From Flectonema sp. DT1601 (Eukaryota > Euglenozoa > Diplonemea > Diplonemida > Diplonemidae), in assembly GCA_964019425.1 (NCBI GenBank), contig OZ025817.1:986350-1050349 (forward strand): DNA of 64,000 nucleotides. The letters are read 5' to 3'. Position 1 is the first letter of the stretch, and each line of letters opens with the position of its first letter. Below, piece after piece: positions 58,901-64,000 of the stretch. The translations under genes and the position numbers were made by a program. Under the pieces are notes generated by a model. It did no database searches. It worked only from the letters and a program-made list of their open reading frames with translations, and was not told where the DNA came from.

Positions 58901-61900
58901 CCCGCAAACCCGCAAACCCGCAAACCCGCAAACCCGCAAACCCGCAAACCCGCAAACCCGCAAACCCGCAAACCCGCAAACCCGCAAACCCGCAAACCCG
59001 CAAACCCGCAAACCCGCAAACCCGCAAACCCGCAAACCCGCAAACCCGCAAACCCGCAAACCCGCAAACCCGCAAACCCGCAAACCCGCAAACCCGCAAA
59101 CCCGCAAACCCGCAAACCCGCAAACCCGCAAACCCGCAAACCCGCAAACCGCAAACCCGCAAACCCGCAACCCGCAAACCCGCAAACCCGCAAACCCGCA
59201 AACCCGCAAACCCGCAAACCGCAAACCCGCAAACCCGCAAACCCGCAAACCCGCAAACCCGCAAACCCGCAAACCCGCAAACCCGCAAACCCGCAAACCC
59301 GCAAACCCGCAAACCCGCAAACCCGCAAACCCGCAAACCCGCAAACCCGCAAACCCGCAAACCCGCAAACCCGCAAACCCGCAAACCCGCAAACCCGCAA
59401 ACCCGCAAACCCGCAAACCCGCAAACCCGCAAACCCGCAAACCCGCAAACCCGCAAACCCGCAAACCCGCAAACCCGCAAACCCGCAAACCCGCAAACCC
59501 GCAAACCCGCAAACCCGCAAACCCGCAAACCCGCAAACCCGCAAACCCGCAAACCCGCAAACCCGCAAACCCGCAAACCCGCAAACCCGCAACCCGCAAA
59601 CCCGCAAACCCGCAAACCCGCAAACCCGCAAACCCGCAAACCCGCAAACCCGCAAACCCGCAAACCCGCAAACCCGCAAACCCGCAAACCGCAAACCCGC
59701 AAACCCGCAAACCCGCAAACCCGCAAACCCGCAAACCGCAAACCCGCAAACCCGCAAACCCGCAAACCCGCAAACCCGCAAACCCGCAAACCGCAAACCC
59801 GCAAACCCGCAAACCCGCAAACCGCAAACCCGCAACCGCAAACCCGCAAACCCGCAAACCCGCAAACCCGCAAACCCGCAAACCCGCAAACCCGCAAACC
59901 CGCAAACCCGCAAACCCGCAAAACCGCAAACCCGCAAACCCGCAAACCCGCAAACCCGCAAACCCGCAAACCCGCAAACCCGCAAACCCGCAAACCGCAA
60001 ACCCGCAAACCCGCAAACCCGCAAACCCGCAAACCCGCAAACCCGCAAACCCGCAAACCCGCAAACCGCAAACCCGCAAACCCGCAAACCCGCAAACCCG
60101 CAAACCCGCAAACCCGCAACCGCAAACCCGCAAACCCGCAAACCCGCAAACCCGCAAACCGCAAACCGCAACCGCAAACCCGCAAACCCGCAAACCCGCA
60201 AACCCGCAAACCGCAAACCGCAAACCCGCAAACCCGCAACCCGCAAACCCGCAAACCCGCAAACCCGCAAACCCGCAAACCCGCAAACCCGCAAACCCGC
60301 AAACCCGCAAACCCGCAAACCCGCAAACCCGCAAACCCGCAAACCCGCAAACCCGCAAACCCGCAAACCCGCAAACCCGCAAACCCGCAAACCCGCAAAC
60401 CCGCAAACCCGCAAACCCGCAAACCCGCAAACCCGCAAACCCGCAAACCCGCAAACCCGCAAACCCGCAAACCCGCAAACCCGCAAACCGCAAACCCGCA
60501 AACCCGCAAACCCGCAAACCCGCAAACCCGCAAACCCGCAAACCCGCAAACCCGCAAACCCGCAAACCCGCAAACCCGCAACCCGCAAACCCGCAAACCC
60601 GCAAACCCGCAAACCCGCAAACCCGCAAACCCGCAAACCCGCAAACCCGCAAACCGCAAACCCGCAAACCCGCAAACCCGCAAACCCGCAAACCCGCAAA
60701 CCCGCAAACCCGCAAACCCGCAAACCCGCAAACCCGCAAACCCGCAAACCCGCAAACCCGCAAACCCGCAAAACCCGCAAACCGCAAACCCGCAAACCCG
60801 CAAACCCGCAAACCCGCAAACCCGCAAACCCGCAAACCCGCAAACCCGCAAACCCGCAAACCCGCAAACCCGCAAACCCGCAAACCCGCAAACCCGCAAA
60901 CCCGCAAACCCGCAAACCGCAAACCCGCAAACCCGCAAACCCGCAAACCCGCAAACCCGCAAACCCGCAAACCCGCAAACCGCAAACCCGCAAACCCGCA
61001 AACCCGCAAACCCGCAAACCCGCAACCCGCAAACCCGCAAACCCGCAAACCCGCAACCCGCAACCCGCAAACCCGCAAACCCGCAAACCCGCAAACCCGC
61101 AAACCCGCAAACCCGCAAACCGCAAACCGCAAACCCGCAACCCGCAAACCCGCAAACCCGCAAACCCGCAAACCGCAAACCCGCAAACCCGCAAACCCGC
61201 AAACCCGCAAACCCGCAAACCCGCAAACCCGCAAACCCGCAAACCCGCAAACCCGCAAACCCGCAAACCCGCAAACCCGCAAACCCGCAAACCCGCAAAC
61301 CCGCAAACCCGCAAACCCGCAAACCCGCAACCCGCAAACCCGCAAACCCGCAAACCCGCAAACCCGCAAACCCGCAAACCCGCAACCCGCAAACCCGCAA
61401 ACCCGCAAACCCGCAAACCCGCAAACCCGCAAACCCGCAAACCCGCAAACCCGCAAACCCGCAAACCCGCAAACCCGCAAACCCGCAAACCGCAAACCCG
61501 CAAACCCGCAAACCCGCAAACCCGCAAACCCAACCGCAAACCCGCAAACCCGCAAACCCGCAAACCCGCAAACCCGCAAACCCGCAAACCCGCAAACCCG
61601 CAAACCCGCAAACCCGCAAACCCGCAAACCCGCAAACCCGCAAACCCGCAAACCCGCAAACCCGCAAACCCGCAACCCGCAAACCCGCAAACCCGCAAAC
61701 CCGCAAACCCGCAAACCCGCAAACCCGCAACCCGCAAACCCGCAAACCCGCAAACCCGCAAACCCGCAAACCCGCAAACCCGCAAACCCGCAAACCCGCA
61801 AACCCGCAAACCCGCAAACCCGCAAACCCGCAAACCCGCAAACCGCAAACCCGCAAACCCGCAAACCCGCAAACCCGCAAACCCGCAAACCCGCAAACCC

Positions 61901-64000
61901 GCAAACCCGCAAACCCGCAAACCCGCAAACCCGCAAACCCGCAAACCCGCAAACCCGCAAACCCGCAAACCCGCAAACCCGCAAACCCGCAAACCCGCAA
62001 ACCCGCAAACCCGCAAACCCGCAAACCCGCAAACCCGCAAACCCGCAAACCCGCAAACCGCAAACCCGCAAACCCGCAAACCCGCAAACCCGCAAACCCG
62101 CAAACCCGCAAACCCGCAAACCCGCAAACCCGCAAACCCGCAAACCCGCAAACCCGCAAACCGCAAACCCGCAAACCCGCAAACCCGCAAACCCGCAAAC
62201 CCGCAAACCCGCAAACCCGCAAACCCGCAAACCCGCAAACCCGCAAACCCGCAAACCCGCAAACCCGCAAACCCGCAAACCCGCAAACCGCAAACCCGCA
62301 AACCCGCAAACCCGCAAACCCGCAAACCCGCAAACCCGCAAACCCGCAAACCCGCAAACCCGCAAACCCGCAAACCCGCAAACCCGCAAACCCGCAAACC
62401 CGCAAACCCGCAAACCCGCAAACCCGCAAACCCGCAAACCCGCAAACCCGCAAACCCGCAAACCCGCAAACCCGCAAACCCGCAAACCCGCAAACCCGCA
62501 AACCCGCAAACCCGCAAACCCGCAAACCCGCAAACCCGCAAACCCGCAAACCCGCAAACCCGCAAACCCGCAAACCCGCAAACCCGCAAACCCGCAAACC
62601 CGCAAACCCGCAAACCCGCAAACCCGCAAACCCGCAAACCCGCAAACCCGCAAACCCGCAAACCCGCAAACCCGCAAACCCGCAAACCCGCAAACCCGCA
62701 AACCCGCAAACCCGCAAACCCGCAAACCCGCAAACCCGCAAACCCGCAAACCCGCAAACCCGCAAACCCGCAAACCCGCAAACCCGCAAACCCGCAAACC
62801 CGCAAACCCGCAAACCCGCAAACCCGCAAACCCGCAAACCCGCAAACCCGCAAACCCGCAAACCCGCAAACCCGCAAACCCGCAAACCCGCAAACCCGCA
62901 AACCCGCAAACCCGCAAACCCGCAAACCCGCAAACCCGCAAACCCGCAAACCCGCAAACCCGCAAACCCGCAAACCCGCAAACCCGCAAACCCGCAAACC
63001 CGCAAACCCGCAAACCCGCAACCCGCAAACCCGCAAACCCGCAAACCGCAAACCCGCAAACCCGCAAACCCGCAAACCCGCAAACCCGCAAACCCGCAAA
63101 CCCGCAAACCCGCAAACCCGCAAACCCGCAAACCCGCAAACCCGCAAACCCGCAAACCCGCAAACCCGCAAACCCGCAAACCCGCAAACCGCAAACCCGC
63201 AAACCCGCAAACCCGCAAACCCGCAAACCCGCAAACCCGCAAACCCGCAAACCCGCAAACCCGCAAACCCGCAAACCCGCAAACCCGCAAACCCGCAAAC
63301 CCGCAAACCCGCAAACCCGCAAACCCGCAAACCCGCAAACCCGCAAACCCGCAAACCCGCAAACCCGCAAACCCGCAAACCCGCAAACCCGCAAACCCGC
63401 AAACCCGCAAACCCGCAAACCCGCAAACCCGCAAACCCGCAAACCCGCAAACCCGCAAACCCGCAAACCCGCAAACCCGCAAACCCGCAAACCCGCAAAC
63501 CCGCAAACCCGCAACCCGCAAACCCGCAAACCCGCAAACCCGCAAACCCGCAAACCCGCAAACCCGCAAACCCGCAAACCCGCAAACCCGCAAACCCGCA
63601 AACCCGCAAACCCGCAAACCCGCAAACCCGCAAACCCGCAAACCCGCAAACCCGCAAACCCGCAAACCCGCAAAACCCGCAAACCCGCAAACCCGCAAAC
63701 CCGCAAACCCGCAAACCCGCAAACCCGCAAACCCGCAAACCCGCAAACCCGCAAACCCGCAAACCCGCAAACCCGCAAACCCGCAAACCCGCAAACCCGC
63801 AAACCCGCAAACCCGCAAACCCGCAAACCCGCAAACCCGCAAACCCGCAAACCCGCAAACCCGCAAACCCGCAAACCGCAAACCCGCAAAACCCGCAAAC
63901 CCCGCCAAACCCGCAACCCAAACCCGCAAACCCGCAAACCCGCAAACCCGCAAACCCGCAAACCCGCAAACCCGCAAACCCCGCAAACCCGCAAACCCGC
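55923..64000 (+). repeat. 8-kb octamer satellite (CCCGCAAA)n
   Basis: About 1010 tandem units of CCCGCAAA (TTTGCGGG on the minus strand), continuing past the window edge. From 55923 to about 58536 (roughly 327 units) no variant is visible. After that single-base length variants appear: CC for CCC, AA or AAAA for AAA, giving 7- and 9-mers, densest near 59.6-61.6 kb. Near the right edge irregular units (CCCGCC, CAACCCAAA) occur. Variants are almost all length changes in the C or A run, not substitutions. Because the unit has no stop in any phase, giant minus-strand open frames (GFAGLRVC repeats) are an automatic by-product and not genes. Confidence 0.98.

Noticed and set aside
55681-63994. Three overlapping minus-strand open frames of over 2700 codons (GFAGLRVC repeats)
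   Set aside because: An 8-base repeat without stops is open in every phase automatically; the three frames encode the same repeat and there is no start context, domain or composition independent of the DNA repeat.
55923-64000. A true chromosome-end telomere at the right of the window
   Set aside because: The strand orientation is opposite to a right-hand telomere (C-rich strand is +), and the array simply meets the window edge.
55923-64000. CRISPR array
   Set aside because: There are no spacers; it is a continuous short tandem repeat in a eukaryote.

Overview
The window is nuclear DNA of a microbial eukaryote. It has AT-rich spacers full of long poly-T and poly-A runs, small spliceosomal introns, and conserved eukaryotic genes (a PPIL3-type cyclophilin, eIF3k, a REEP/HVA22 protein, mitochondrial IF-2). 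Every gene I can support between 1 and 53 kb is on the + strand. Most start codons have a pyrimidine-rich tract ending in AG shortly upstream. This fits polycistronic transcription with spliced-leader trans-splicing, as in Euglenozoa (diplonemids, bodonids, kinetoplastids), but nothing here fixes the taxon. Internal introns look different: most donors are GTATGT-like and most acceptors are A-rich and end in AAACAG.

Layout. 1-13.5 kb: the 3' end of a PPIL3-like cyclophilin, a basic ankyrin protein, a 2271-codon reading frame joining a full ABCA-type transporter to a sterol-type glucosyltransferase and a dysferlin/peroxin (DysF) domain, mitochondrial IF-2, and a coiled-coil protein. 13.5-18.1 kb: gene-free, with two copies of a short SINE-like repeat. 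18.1-41.3 kb: a dense housekeeping and membrane-protein region with two ubiquitin-like plus ankyrin proteins, a PDZ-like protein, a small probable mitochondrial protein, a beta-propeller-like surface protein, a Ser-rich protein with helical repeats, the REEP-like protein, coiled-coil proteins, eIF3k, a Gag1-clamp/DUF4050-like protein, an EGF-methyltransferase membrane protein, a carboxylic-acid-reductase-like enzyme and a secreted PI-PLC-X protein.

41.3-53 kb: an accessory island. It holds a Crinkler/RHS-type gene (coiled-coil exon, phase-0 intron, P-loop NTPase plus PD-(D/E)XK-like nuclease exon). A second gene of the same plan follows: a coiled-coil exon and, beyond an intron carrying a broken reverse-transcriptase element, an HNH nuclease exon. 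Repeated intron and 3'-flank sequences, a duplicated 5' leader and a very GC-rich patch mark it as a zone of duplication and decay.

53-64 kb: no intact gene. Nested direct and inverted repeats lead into an 8-kb tandem array of the octamer CCCGCAAA that runs off the window. It looks telomere-like in composition (TTTGCGGG on the other strand), but its orientation is wrong for a chromosome end lying to the right. The whole right part resembles a subtelomeric or heterochromatic region with nuclease-effector genes beside it, as known for RHS genes in trypanosomes.
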